From NCBI GenBank assembly GCA_031286695.1, contig JAITTY010000001.1:1-64000 (forward strand): DNA of 64,000 nt. Reading direction: 5' to 3'. The notes beneath the pieces were generated by a model. The model saw only the letters and a program-made list of their open reading frames with translations, was not told the DNA's origin and made no database searches. Within the stretch, counting starts at the first letter, position 1, and each line of letters opens with the position of its first letter. This stretch comes from Sphingobacterium sp. (lineage in GTDB: Bacteria > Bacteroidota > Bacteroidia > Sphingobacteriales > Sphingobacteriaceae). Position numbers and translations under genes: made by a program. This document shows, one piece after another, positions 18,358 through 26,353 of this stretch.

Positions 18358-18373
18358 CTTGTTCTGTTCAAAG

Positions 18374-18396
18374 CTATAATGCTTGTGGCGTTATAG
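18374..18396 (-). promoter_or_regulatory. Hairpin in the luxS 5' leader
   Basis: CTATAA (18374-18379) and TTATAG (18391-18396) are perfect inverted repeats, extended inward by G-C pairs to about nine pairs with one wobble. It lies 17 bases before the luxS start, downstream of the predicted promoter, so it could be an operator or an RNA structure. Confidence 0.4.
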
Positions 18397-18426
18397 GGGT
18401 TAAAAGTTGAATATCAAAAATTTCTA

Positions 18427-18434
18427 CAAAGATA
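18427..18434 (-). promoter_or_regulatory. luxS promoter -7 element
   Basis: On the minus strand this reads TATCTTTG, matching the Bacteroidota -7 consensus TAnnTTTG. A well-spaced -33 TTTG is not obvious; the nearest is 24 bases away. Confidence 0.5.
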
Positions 18435-18466
18435 CTAGATTATTATAGAAAAGGACGACAAAACTA

Positions 18467-18757
18467 CTATTTTAACACTTCATAATGTTCGACTGTTGGA
18501 AATGGATCGTAGTAATGATGTAAAAGTTTTTCCCATTCCTTGAATAATGCCGACTCCCTGAAACCAATGGTATGGTCTTCTAAAGTTTCCCATTCAACCA
18601 ACAGAATGTACTGATTGTCTTTTTCAATACATTTACGTAATGAATGGGTTATATAGCCTTTACTCGCACTAATATACTGGCAAGCTGTTTTATAATCTCT
18701 TTCAAAATTGGATTGTTGTCCTTCAATAATTTGCAATACAGCTACTTCTAAAATCAT
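18467..18757 (-). CDS. Antibiotic biosynthesis monooxygenase-domain (ABM) protein
   Basis: Counting from ATG 18757 the protein has 96 residues; an upstream in-frame Met would add an unrelated Leu-rich extension. It has the ferredoxin-like ABM dimer fold, with ILEVAVLQIIEGQQ, a central SKGYITHSLRKCIEK and YILLVEWETLEDHTIGFRES. Family members are small haem- or quinol-acting monooxygenases or orphan dimers; the substrate is unknown. It stands alone between luxS and the LysR gene. Confidence 0.8.
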   Translation of the reverse strand: MILEVAVLQIIEGQQSNFERDYKTACQYISASKGYITHSLRKCIEKDNQYILLVEWETLEDHTIGFRESALFKEWEKLLHHYYDPFPTVEHYEVLK

Positions 18758-18873
18758 AATTTGTTTTTTTATCAAGTTTAGTAAATATCTCAAACTTAGA
18801 AAATTTGTTTCTGATATGCAATACAAGAACAAGCTTATCCGAACAATTTATTTATCATTCTTTTAACAAAGAC

Positions 18874-19803
18874 TTATGCCTCATTACCCCGATTTGACGT
18901 ATTATATCCTTTTTTAACCTGCGAAGTGATGATCTGGGTGACCAATGGAATACCCGGATTACGATTTTGAGCATTCCAAACTAAAGAGAGCGTTGTTCGC
19001 TGCGGCAAGGTGTTCAATTCGAGGAAAGTGACATCAACATGGTATCCGTTCTTTAAAGACGAAGGAACAATGGCAACACCCAGTCCCTGAGCAACCATAT
19101 TGAAAATGGTCAAAGCATTCACTGTACGTAGCGTAACTTTGGGGATAAACTTATGATCACTAAAAATACTCATGACGAGATCATAATAGGAGTGGCTATA
19201 GTTTTTGGAGAATAAGATGAATGATTCATCTTTTAACGCGTCAAGACTTGGTTGCGGCGACTTCAATAGGGGATGATCGTTGGGTAAAACGAGGCTAAAA
19301 TGCTCCGTATGTATAGGCAGACTATGTAGGCCGGGTGGAGTTTCGGAAAGACGAACAAAGCCTAAGTCCAGTTCTTTTTTCTCCAACAGATCCAGCTGGG
19401 TTTCATTCGCTAGTTCGTGAAGTGATAACTCGATATCCGGCTGCTGCTGTTTTAAATTGACGAGCAGTTCTGGTAGGATTGTTTGAACAGCCGACCCGAT
19501 AAACCCCAGCTTTAAAGTGCTTATTTTACCATTGGCAAAACTTTGAAGTTGAGTTTCAATCTGATCCAAGTGTCTAAATAATTCTTTCACCTCCTGAAAA
19601 AGATATATCCCAGCTTCCGTCATTTGAACATTTCGTTTATTACGCTCAAAAAGTGTTACACCATAGGATTCCTCCAGCTGCTTAATTTGTCTGCTCAAGC
19701 CCGGCTGCGCAATAAACAATTTTTCGGCAGCCCTTCTAAAATGTAGTTCTTCTGCCAATACTTTAAAATACAGTAAATGTCTTAGCTCTATTTGATAATT
19801 CAT
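18874..19803 (-). CDS. LysR-family transcriptional regulator, probably of the hut operon
   Basis: Counting from ATG 19803 the protein has 309 residues; a TTG nine bases upstream is a less likely start. The N-terminal winged HTH (IELRHLLYFKVLAEELHFRR, then SRQIKQLEESYGVTLFER) is followed by a LysR substrate-binding domain (about 90-295). It is divergent from hutH with only about 77 bases between starts, the classic arrangement for LysR control of the neighbouring operon. The shared region contains the palindrome ATCAATTGAT. Confidence 0.9.
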   Translation of the reverse strand: MNYQIELRHLLYFKVLAEELHFRRAAEKLFIAQPGLSRQIKQLEESYGVTLFERNKRNVQMTEAGIYLFQEVKELFRHLDQIETQLQSFANGKISTLKLGFIGSAVQTILPELLVNLKQQQPDIELSLHELANETQLDLLEKKELDLGFVRLSETPPGLHSLPIHTEHFSLVLPNDHPLLKSPQPSLDALKDESFILFSKNYSHSYYDLVMSIFSDHKFIPKVTLRTVNALTIFNMVAQGLGVAIVPSSLKNGYHVDVTFLELNTLPQRTTLSLVWNAQNRNPGIPLVTQIITSQVKKGYNTSNRGNEA

Positions 19804-19807
19804 GGTT

Positions 19808-19817
19808 ATCAATTGAT
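19808..19817. promoter_or_regulatory. Candidate LysR operator palindrome
   Basis: The 10-base perfect palindrome ATCAATTGAT lies in the 77-base region between the divergent lysR and hutH genes, five bases upstream of the lysR start, within a longer partly symmetric TTATCAATTGATGATAA. Position and symmetry fit autoregulatory binding; specificity is not known. Confidence 0.45.
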
Positions 19818-19830
19818 GATAAAAATGGTA

Positions 19831-19862
19831 TTTCTAATTATCAAATATAGCCAGTAAATTTG
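19831..19862 (+). promoter_or_regulatory. hut operon promoter
   Basis: TTTC (19831-19834) and TAAATTTG (19855-19862) are 20 bases apart, close to the Bacteroidota TTTG-N19-TAnnTTTG consensus. The -7 box overlaps an in-frame TTG at 19860, which argues against that TTG as the hutH start and for an ATG at 19875 or 19881. Confidence 0.65.
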
Positions 19863-19880
19863 AGTAAAGCAGATATGATA

Positions 19881-21440
19881 ATGGAAAAATTTTTATATGG
19901 CAGTGGGCAGCTAACATGTTCCACAGCCTTAGCGATAGCAAAAGGAACGACGACAGGGGAAATATCGCCTGAAGTCAAGGATAAGATCGAACAAAGCGCC
20001 AGTTATGTCAGGAAAATAGTGGAGCGGGGTGAGGTTGTCTATGGAATCAATACAGGTTTTGGTCCTTTGTGTACCACACTTATTGACGCAAGTCAAACGC
20101 AGCTGTTACAGGAAAATATTCTAAAAAGCCATGCTGTCGGTATGGGAGAACCTATCGCCAATGATTTGGCCAAATTGATGCTTATTCTTAAAGTTCACGC
20201 GCTTTCTAAAGGATTTTCTGGAGTTCAGTATGCGACGATTGAGCGGATTATATGGCATATTGAAAATCATATTATTCCTGTGGTGCCTAAACAAGGCTCT
20301 GTCGGCGCATCGGGTGATTTGGCCCCCTTGTCACATTTATTTTTACCATTGATTGGTTTAGGAAAAGTCAACGTAGATGGGGAGATTGTAGAGACAGCTT
20401 CTGTTTTGGAAAAATACGGTATGGCTCCGGTTCACTTGGGTGCAAAAGAAGGACTGGCTTTAATCAATGGAACCCAATTTATGGCGGCACATGGTGTGAT
20501 GGCTGTTGCTGAGTTAAATCGGGTACTTCAGAATGCTGATATTATTGCCACGTTAATGATTGAAGGCCTAAATGGTTCAATAAAACCATTTTTTACGGAA
20601 TTACATCAATTACGTCCGCATGCAGGAAACCGCTATGTGGCCGCACGTATTTTTAATATGCTTCATGGATCTGCTATTTTAGAAAGCCATAAAGATTGCT
20701 CCCGTGTGCAGGATCCCTATTCTTTACGGTGCATTCCACAGGTTCACGGTGCATCACGCAATGCATGGTTTCATTTAAAAGATACCATAGAGATTGAAAT
20801 AAATTCAGTGACCGATAATCCTGTGATCATTAACGATGAGCTGACGATTAGTGGCGGAAGCTTTCATGGGCAGTCAATTGCCTTACCTTTAGATTATGCC
20901 ACACTGGCGGCGTCCGAGATCGGGAATATTTCGGATCGAAGGGTTTATTTGTCTCTAGAAGGACAAACCAATGGTGTTCCCAAATTGTTAATGAAATCAA
21001 CAGGACTCAATTCGGGATTCATGATTTTGCAATACAGTACCGCGGCGATAGCAAGCGAGAATAAAGGTCTTTGTTTTCCGGCCAGTGCAGATAGTATTCC
21101 AACCTCATTGGGCCAGGAAGATCATGTCAGTATGGGATCTATTGCCGGCCGAAAATTACTGCAGGTCATTGACAATGTCGATAAAATATTGAGCATTGAG
21201 CTATTATGTGCGGCACAGGCCAAGGATTACCACCAGCCTTTAAAATCGACCGCTGCGCTGGAAGCGATCCATGCGAGAATACGGCAGTCCATACCGCACA
21301 TTGAATCTGACCAGCCGATGGAAGAGCTACTGACAGCGGCATTGAAATTGGTGAAATCAGGAGAGCTTATTGCATTACATCGTCAATATGCTACCGGTGA
21401 GGTTGCCGAAGAACTGAAACAGCAATTTGATGTATTTTAA
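19881..21440 (+). CDS. hutH: Histidine ammonia-lyase
   Basis: The protein has 519 residues from ATG 19881 (MEKFLYGSGQLT aligns with the usual HutH start; ATG 19875 is also possible). The MIO-forming Ala-Ser-Gly is in VGASGDLAPLSH, and active-site features GINTGFGPL, RCIPQVHGA and the SADSIPTSLGQEDHVSMG loop are intact. It deaminates L-histidine to urocanate, the first step of the pathway whose remaining three enzymes follow. Confidence 0.96.
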   Translation: MEKFLYGSGQLTCSTALAIAKGTTTGEISPEVKDKIEQSASYVRKIVERGEVVYGINTGFGPLCTTLIDASQTQLLQENILKSHAVGMGEPIANDLAKLMLILKVHALSKGFSGVQYATIERIIWHIENHIIPVVPKQGSVGASGDLAPLSHLFLPLIGLGKVNVDGEIVETASVLEKYGMAPVHLGAKEGLALINGTQFMAAHGVMAVAELNRVLQNADIIATLMIEGLNGSIKPFFTELHQLRPHAGNRYVAARIFNMLHGSAILESHKDCSRVQDPYSLRCIPQVHGASRNAWFHLKDTIEIEINSVTDNPVIINDELTISGGSFHGQSIALPLDYATLAASEIGNISDRRVYLSLEGQTNGVPKLLMKSTGLNSGFMILQYSTAAIASENKGLCFPASADSIPTSLGQEDHVSMGSIAGRKLLQVIDNVDKILSIELLCAAQAKDYHQPLKSTAALEAIHARIRQSIPHIESDQPMEELLTAALKLVKSGELIALHRQYATGEVAEELKQQFDVF

Positions 21441-21451
21441 GCAAAAAAGGC

Positions 21452-22699
21452 ATGGAAAAAGAATTAAAATTAGTCGGACCTTTTAGACAGCTATTACCCA
21501 TGTCCAATATGCCTTTAAATGGGGCTATTCACGATAAACAATTGCCTATTATTGAGGAAGGGGGGATTTTAATAGCAGGTAACACGATTTTGGATGTTGC
21601 TGTTTTTGATCAATTGGAGCAGAAATGGGGTGAACAGGCAACCCGTATTCATATAGCAGGTGATCAGGTCGCTTTGCCGGGTTTTATTGATTGCCATACG
21701 CATATTGCCTTTGCCGGTAATCGGGCAAATGATTTCGCCCTTCGAAATGCAGGCTCAAGCTATCTAGAGATCGCTGCTGCCGGAGGTGGGATCTGGAGCA
21801 CAGTTTCGCATACAAGGGATTGTAAACAGGAAGAATTGGTCGACCTGACTATCCAGCGCGCAGGTTTTCTGTTGAGACAGGGGATTACAACTATTGAAGT
21901 GAAAAGTGGTTATGGGCTTAATGTGGAAGAAGAGCTTAAAATTTTGCGTGCCATTCAGGAATCCAATCGTCACACAGCTGCAGATCTCATTCCAACTTGT
22001 CTGGCAGCGCATATGCTCCCGCGTGATTTCAGTGGGTCTGCCCAAGATTATCTTCATCAGATCGCGGAGGTTCTGTTTCCTCAGCTAAAATCAGAACAGC
22101 TATCAAATAGAATTGATGCTTTTATTGAAGCATCAGCTTTTCAGGGGGAGGAGATCCTGCCTTATTTACAAAGGGCAAAAGAAATGGGCTTTGATCTGAC
22201 CATTCATGCCGATCAGTTTACCACTTCGGGAAGTCGGATTGCGGTGGAGCTCGGAGCAAAATCTGCGGACCATCTTGAAGCATCCACTGGGGTTGAGATA
22301 GACCTTCTCGCACATTCAGATACAGTTGCGGTGGCTTTGCCTGCAGCGTCAATCGGCCTTGGTTGTGGTTTTACACCCGCTAGAAAGTTGCTGGATTCAG
22401 GTGCATGTTTGGCCATAGGAAGCGACTGGAATCCCGGTTCCGCCCCAATGGGACAGTTATTGACAAGTGCGAGTATTTTGGCAACTGCAGAAAAGCTCAG
22501 TAATGCCGAATTGCTTGCCGCATTAACCTACCGTGCAGCGAAGGCCCTTAATCTGTCCGATCGTGGCACATTGAAGGAAGGCATGCGCGCAGATTTTAGT
22601 TTATTCAAAACCGATAATTATCAGAATATTACTTACTACCAAGGAAGCATGCAGCCCCAAGCGGTGTGGAAGGATGGTGTGGAAGTATTTTCAATATAG
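21452..22699 (+). CDS. hutI: Imidazolonepropionase
   Basis: The protein has 415 residues of the amidohydrolase superfamily. Metal-site motifs are PGFIDCHTHIAFAGNR (about 75-90), TIHADQF, and the Asp loop IGSDWNPGSAPMGQ. It hydrolyses 4-imidazolone-5-propionate to N-formimino-L-glutamate. It starts 11 bases after hutH and 6 bases before hutU, clearly within one operon. The order H-I-U-G means it is translated before the hydratase whose product it uses. Confidence 0.95.
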   Translation: MEKELKLVGPFRQLLPMSNMPLNGAIHDKQLPIIEEGGILIAGNTILDVAVFDQLEQKWGEQATRIHIAGDQVALPGFIDCHTHIAFAGNRANDFALRNAGSSYLEIAAAGGGIWSTVSHTRDCKQEELVDLTIQRAGFLLRQGITTIEVKSGYGLNVEEELKILRAIQESNRHTAADLIPTCLAAHMLPRDFSGSAQDYLHQIAEVLFPQLKSEQLSNRIDAFIEASAFQGEEILPYLQRAKEMGFDLTIHADQFTTSGSRIAVELGAKSADHLEASTGVEIDLLAHSDTVAVALPAASIGLGCGFTPARKLLDSGACLAIGSDWNPGSAPMGQLLTSASILATAEKLSNAELLAALTYRAAKALNLSDRGTLKEGMRADFSLFKTDNYQNITYYQGSMQPQAVWKDGVEVFSI

Positions 22700-22705
22700 G
22701 ATAAG

Positions 22706-24724
22706 ATGGAAAATACATTTAAGAAAGAGGTTGCGGAAGGTATTCCAACCGTATTACCTCCAAAAGTCGAACGAGATAACACAATAAGTCATGCCCCTCG
22801 ACGAAAGGATATTCTTACCAAGTCGGAAGAGAAGCTGGCTTTACGGAATGCATTACGTTATTTCCCCAAACAATGGCATACTGTTTTAGCACCTGAGTTT
22901 TTAGCGGAGCTCCGTAATTACGGCCGAATCTACATGTACCGCTTTAGACCTCAATATGCGATGCACGCTCGACCGATAGCTGATTATCCAGCAGAGAGTA
23001 ACCAAGCGGCAGCGATTATGTTGATGATTCAGAACAATCTTGATCCGGCCGTGGCGCAACATCCCCATGAATTGATAACCTATGGTGGCAATGGCGCGGT
23101 TTTCCAAAACTGGGCTCAATACCGCCTCACCATGCAGTATCTTTCGCAGATGACGGATGAGCAGACGCTGCATCTTTATAGCGGTCATCCGATGGGACTT
23201 TTCCCTTCGTCACAACATGCACCACGTGTTGTTGTAACGAATGGCATGATGATTCCAAACTATTCGAAACCGGATGACTGGGAGCGTTTTAATGCCTTAG
23301 GGGTTACGCAATATGGACAGATGACAGCAGGTTCCTATATGTATATTGGTCCCCAGGGTATAGTACATGGCACCACGATTACTGTCATGAACGCTTTCCG
23401 AAAACACTTAGCAGCAGATGATACCATTCAAGGCAAGGTATTTTTGACTTCTGGTTTGGGAGGAATGAGTGGCGCACAGCCCAAAGCAGGTAATATTGCC
23501 GGCTGTATCACCGTATGCGCTGAAATAAACCCTGCTGCGGCAAAAAAACGGCATGAACAAGGTTGGGTAGACCGATTGATCGAAAACATCGATGAACTTG
23601 TTGAACAGGTACGGTTGGCGATGGATCAAAAGGAGACCGTATCCTTTGCCTATATCGGTAATATAGTCGAAGTGTGGGAAGCCTTTGATAACGAAAATAT
23701 CCACATCACTGTCGGGTCTGATCAGACATCATTACATAATCCTTGGTCTGGCGGCTATTATCCAATGGGGCTGACCTTTGCAGAATCCAATGCTTTGTTA
23801 GCGACTGATCCTGACCGGTTTAAGCGATGTGTACAAGAAAGCCTTGTACGACATGTTGATGCCATCAATAAACATGTCGCAAAAGGGACGTATTTTTTTG
23901 ATTATGGCAATGCATTTCTGTTGGAAAGCAGCCGTGCTGGGGCAGCCGTTTGGAATGATAGGCGCGATCAGTTTCGTTACCCTTCTTATGTGCAGGATAT
24001 TTTGGGACCCATGTGTTTTGACTACGGATTTGGACCATTCCGATGGGTCTGTACTTCCGGAAAAGCAGCAGATCTGCAAAAATCAGACAAAATTGCGATG
24101 GAAGTTTTAGAAGAGCTTCGCGCGGAGGCCCCTGCAGAAATTCGGCAGCAGATGCAGGATAATATCCAGTGGATCAAGGAAGCTGGAAAAAATAAACTCG
24201 TAGTGGGGTCTGAGGCACGCATCCTTTATGCAGATTCCAATGGACGCATTGCGATAGCAAAGGCTTTTAATGACGCTGTAAAAAGTGGCTTATTTGAAGC
24301 ACCTATTGTTTTGGGAAGAGACCATCATGATGTTAGCGGCACAGACTCGCCTTATCGAGAGACAAGCAATATCTACGATGGAAGTCAATTCACTGCGGAC
24401 ATGGCCATTCACAATGTCATTGGTGACAGTTTTCGCGGTGCTACCTGGGTTTCTATTCATAATGGTGGTGGAGTTGGCTGGGGAGAGGTCATCAATGGTG
24501 GATTTGGTTTACTGTTGGACGGTTCGGCCGATGCAGCTGTTAAATTAGAAAAAATGTTATATTTTGACGTCAATAATGGGATAGCAAGACGTGCTTGGGC
24601 TAGAAATAAAGAAGCAAATCAGGCACTGGACCGTGCGATGGAAAGAAATAACACCTTACAGGTTACCCGTGCACAAATTGTAGATGACCATATTATTGAA
24701 CAATTATTTGATGTAAGCGAATGA
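22706..24724 (+). CDS. hutU: Urocanate hydratase (long form)
   Basis: The protein has 672 residues, longer than the roughly 550-residue proteobacterial enzyme because of an N-terminal extension and internal insertions. I recall this long form from Bacteroidota and eukaryotes. The NAD-binding loop SGLGGMSGAQPKAG and the active-site Cys region CFDYGFGPFRWVCTSG are intact. It hydrates urocanate to imidazolonepropionate using tightly bound NAD+ as an electrophile. Its stop overlaps the hutG start (ATGA). Confidence 0.94.
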   Translation: MENTFKKEVAEGIPTVLPPKVERDNTISHAPRRKDILTKSEEKLALRNALRYFPKQWHTVLAPEFLAELRNYGRIYMYRFRPQYAMHARPIADYPAESNQAAAIMLMIQNNLDPAVAQHPHELITYGGNGAVFQNWAQYRLTMQYLSQMTDEQTLHLYSGHPMGLFPSSQHAPRVVVTNGMMIPNYSKPDDWERFNALGVTQYGQMTAGSYMYIGPQGIVHGTTITVMNAFRKHLAADDTIQGKVFLTSGLGGMSGAQPKAGNIAGCITVCAEINPAAAKKRHEQGWVDRLIENIDELVEQVRLAMDQKETVSFAYIGNIVEVWEAFDNENIHITVGSDQTSLHNPWSGGYYPMGLTFAESNALLATDPDRFKRCVQESLVRHVDAINKHVAKGTYFFDYGNAFLLESSRAGAAVWNDRRDQFRYPSYVQDILGPMCFDYGFGPFRWVCTSGKAADLQKSDKIAMEVLEELRAEAPAEIRQQMQDNIQWIKEAGKNKLVVGSEARILYADSNGRIAIAKAFNDAVKSGLFEAPIVLGRDHHDVSGTDSPYRETSNIYDGSQFTADMAIHNVIGDSFRGATWVSIHNGGGVGWGEVINGGFGLLLDGSADAAVKLEKMLYFDVNNGIARRAWARNKEANQALDRAMERNNTLQVTRAQIVDDHIIEQLFDVSE

Positions 24725-25719
24725 ATTTGTTGCTGAGTGATCCAGGAATATACACCAAAGGCGATCCGTCTGTTTGGAAAGGCCGTATCGATGGCCAGGA
24801 ATGCGATTGGATGCGTTGGCATCAATTGATGGATTGTGTTGATCTTCTCGAACGGCCCGGATTGCAAAGATCCATCGCCTTTCTGGGCTTTTGTAGTGAT
24901 GAAGGTGTTGGCCGGAATCAAGGCCGCATAGGAGCCAAAGATGGGCCGGCAGCAATCCGAAATGTACTAACAAATCTCCCTGTACATTTTTCAGATGAAC
25001 TTAAACTTAAAGATTGTGGAGACATTCTTTTAAAAGACAGTGATTTAGAGTTAGCTCAAGAAAGCTTGGGCGCGGCATTGAAACTGATTCTTCAACAAGA
25101 AGGATTTCCGGTCATCTTGGGTGGTGGTCATGAGGTAACTTATGGACATTATCTGGGTATTCGAGAATTTCTAAAGGATCGTAACCAAACGGTTGGAGTT
25201 ATTAATTTGGATGCACATCTTGATATACGTGCATTGCAGGATGGCAAAGGCAATTCCGGCACAGGCTTCTTTCAAATTGAGCAGGACCAATCAGCAGCAG
25301 GTCTGCCATTTCACTATTTGGCGATTGGTATTCAGGAAATTAGCAATACCAAGGGATTGTTAGCGTATGCCAGAGAGAAAAATGTACAGCTTATTGAAAG
25401 AGAAAATTTGATAACCGAAAAACTGGACCTCATTCGGGATAAAATCGTTAACTTTTCCAAATCAGTGGATTATGTGTATTTGACGATTGATCTTGATGCA
25501 TTTGCTGCAGCCTATGCGCCTGGAGTGAGTGCACTTGCATTTAATGGTATCGTGCCCGATGATTTGTTTTTTACGGTCTACGATCTTATTCTGGACCTAC
25601 CTAATATCAGGTCCGTCGATTTTGCTGAATTAAACCCTTATTTTGATATTGATTCCCGAACAGCCAAATTAGCGGCCGATCTGATATTTAAGTTGATCAA
25701 TAAGATGGCTACAAAATAG
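24721..25719 (+). CDS. hutG: Formimidoylglutamase, ureohydrolase (arginase) family
   Basis: The protein has 332 residues with arginase-family Mn-binding motifs: GGGHEVTYGHY (about 137-147), NLDAHLDIR (about 162-170) and LTIDLDAF (about 257-264). It hydrolyses formiminoglutamate to glutamate and formamide, completing histidine degradation without tetrahydrofolate transfer. The start overlaps the hutU stop by four bases, and a strong terminator follows at 25747. Confidence 0.92.
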   Translation: MNLLLSDPGIYTKGDPSVWKGRIDGQECDWMRWHQLMDCVDLLERPGLQRSIAFLGFCSDEGVGRNQGRIGAKDGPAAIRNVLTNLPVHFSDELKLKDCGDILLKDSDLELAQESLGAALKLILQQEGFPVILGGGHEVTYGHYLGIREFLKDRNQTVGVINLDAHLDIRALQDGKGNSGTGFFQIEQDQSAAGLPFHYLAIGIQEISNTKGLLAYAREKNVQLIERENLITEKLDLIRDKIVNFSKSVDYVYLTIDLDAFAAAYAPGVSALAFNGIVPDDLFFTVYDLILDLPNIRSVDFAELNPYFDIDSRTAKLAADLIFKLINKMATK

Positions 25720-25746
25720 AATTAATAACGATAAAGCAGTTCGATA

Positions 25747-25790
25747 AAAAGGTGGTTAGACTTCATTGGAAACAAGTCTAACCACCTTTT
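25747..25790. terminator. Terminator of the hut operon (bidirectional)
   Basis: A 17-bp perfect stem, AAAAGGTGGTTAGACTT (25747-25763) against 25774-25790, with a ten-base loop and T-tract. It separates hutG from the convergent GNAT gene. Confidence 0.88.
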
Positions 25791-25807
25791 GTGTATTGAT
25801 AGAGCGA

Positions 25808-26089
25808 TTAAAAAAGTACATCTGCTAATGTTGCATCTTTATCAAAAACCGATTTTGCAAATGGGCATAACGGCATAATTTTTAGATGATCTCTACGTGC
25901 AAAAGCGACTGCTGCCATAAGCATCTGTTTGCCCAGCCCTTTTCCTGCATAATCGGCGTCAACCTCGGTATGGTCTATAATGAATTTTGTAGGACCAGCC
26001 CAAGTATATGTCATTTGCGCAACGGATTTCTCTTGATCGATAACTTCAAAGCTACCGTGTTTATCGCTATTTTTTTGTATTACTTCCAT
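25808..26089 (-). CDS. GNAT-fold N-acetyltransferase-like protein (YjdJ/NATD1 type)
   Basis: Counting from ATG 26089 the protein has 93 residues; a longer in-frame start at 26164 adds a hydrophobic stretch with no family support. The acetyl-CoA loop region reads VDADYAGKGLGKQMLMAAVAFAR, followed by IMPLCPFAKSVFDK. This short single-domain form is the Gcn5-related YjdJ type, with unknown acceptor. It converges with the hut operon. Confidence 0.82.
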   Translation of the reverse strand: MEVIQKNSDKHGSFEVIDQEKSVAQMTYTWAGPTKFIIDHTEVDADYAGKGLGKQMLMAAVAFARRDHLKIMPLCPFAKSVFDKDATLADVLF

Positions 26090-26313
26090 GTCAATGAATT
26101 TAATTAAAGGAATTGCAAAATAAACAAAATCCACCAATATATATATAATATGTGCTGTTTTCAATAACCAGGGTAGGAGTATTGTAATAAATCTGTTGTT
26201 TTATCCAAATGATTAATTATTGTTGTATATTCAGGTAATCCTGAGAAATATCTATTTTCATTATTTGGGTTACATAATTGGTTTTCCCCGTATTTTGTAA
26301 AAGTACGGGGATT

Positions 26314-26344
26314 TTTGTGATAGCTAATATTTTTAGTATATTTG
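26314..26344 (+). promoter_or_regulatory. Promoter of the exonuclease/GIY-YIG gene
   Basis: TTTG (26314-26317), exactly 19 bases, then TATATTTG (26337-26344): a perfect match to the Bacteroidota housekeeping promoter. It predicts a leader of only a few bases before ATG 26354. A CCCCGTA/TACGGGG hairpin (26286-26310) lies immediately upstream. Confidence 0.75.
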
Positions 26345-26353
26345 CTTTGCATT

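Noticed and set aside
26161..26352. 63-codon minus-strand frame
   Set aside because: It covers the promoter and hairpin of the exonuclease gene and has no family resemblance.
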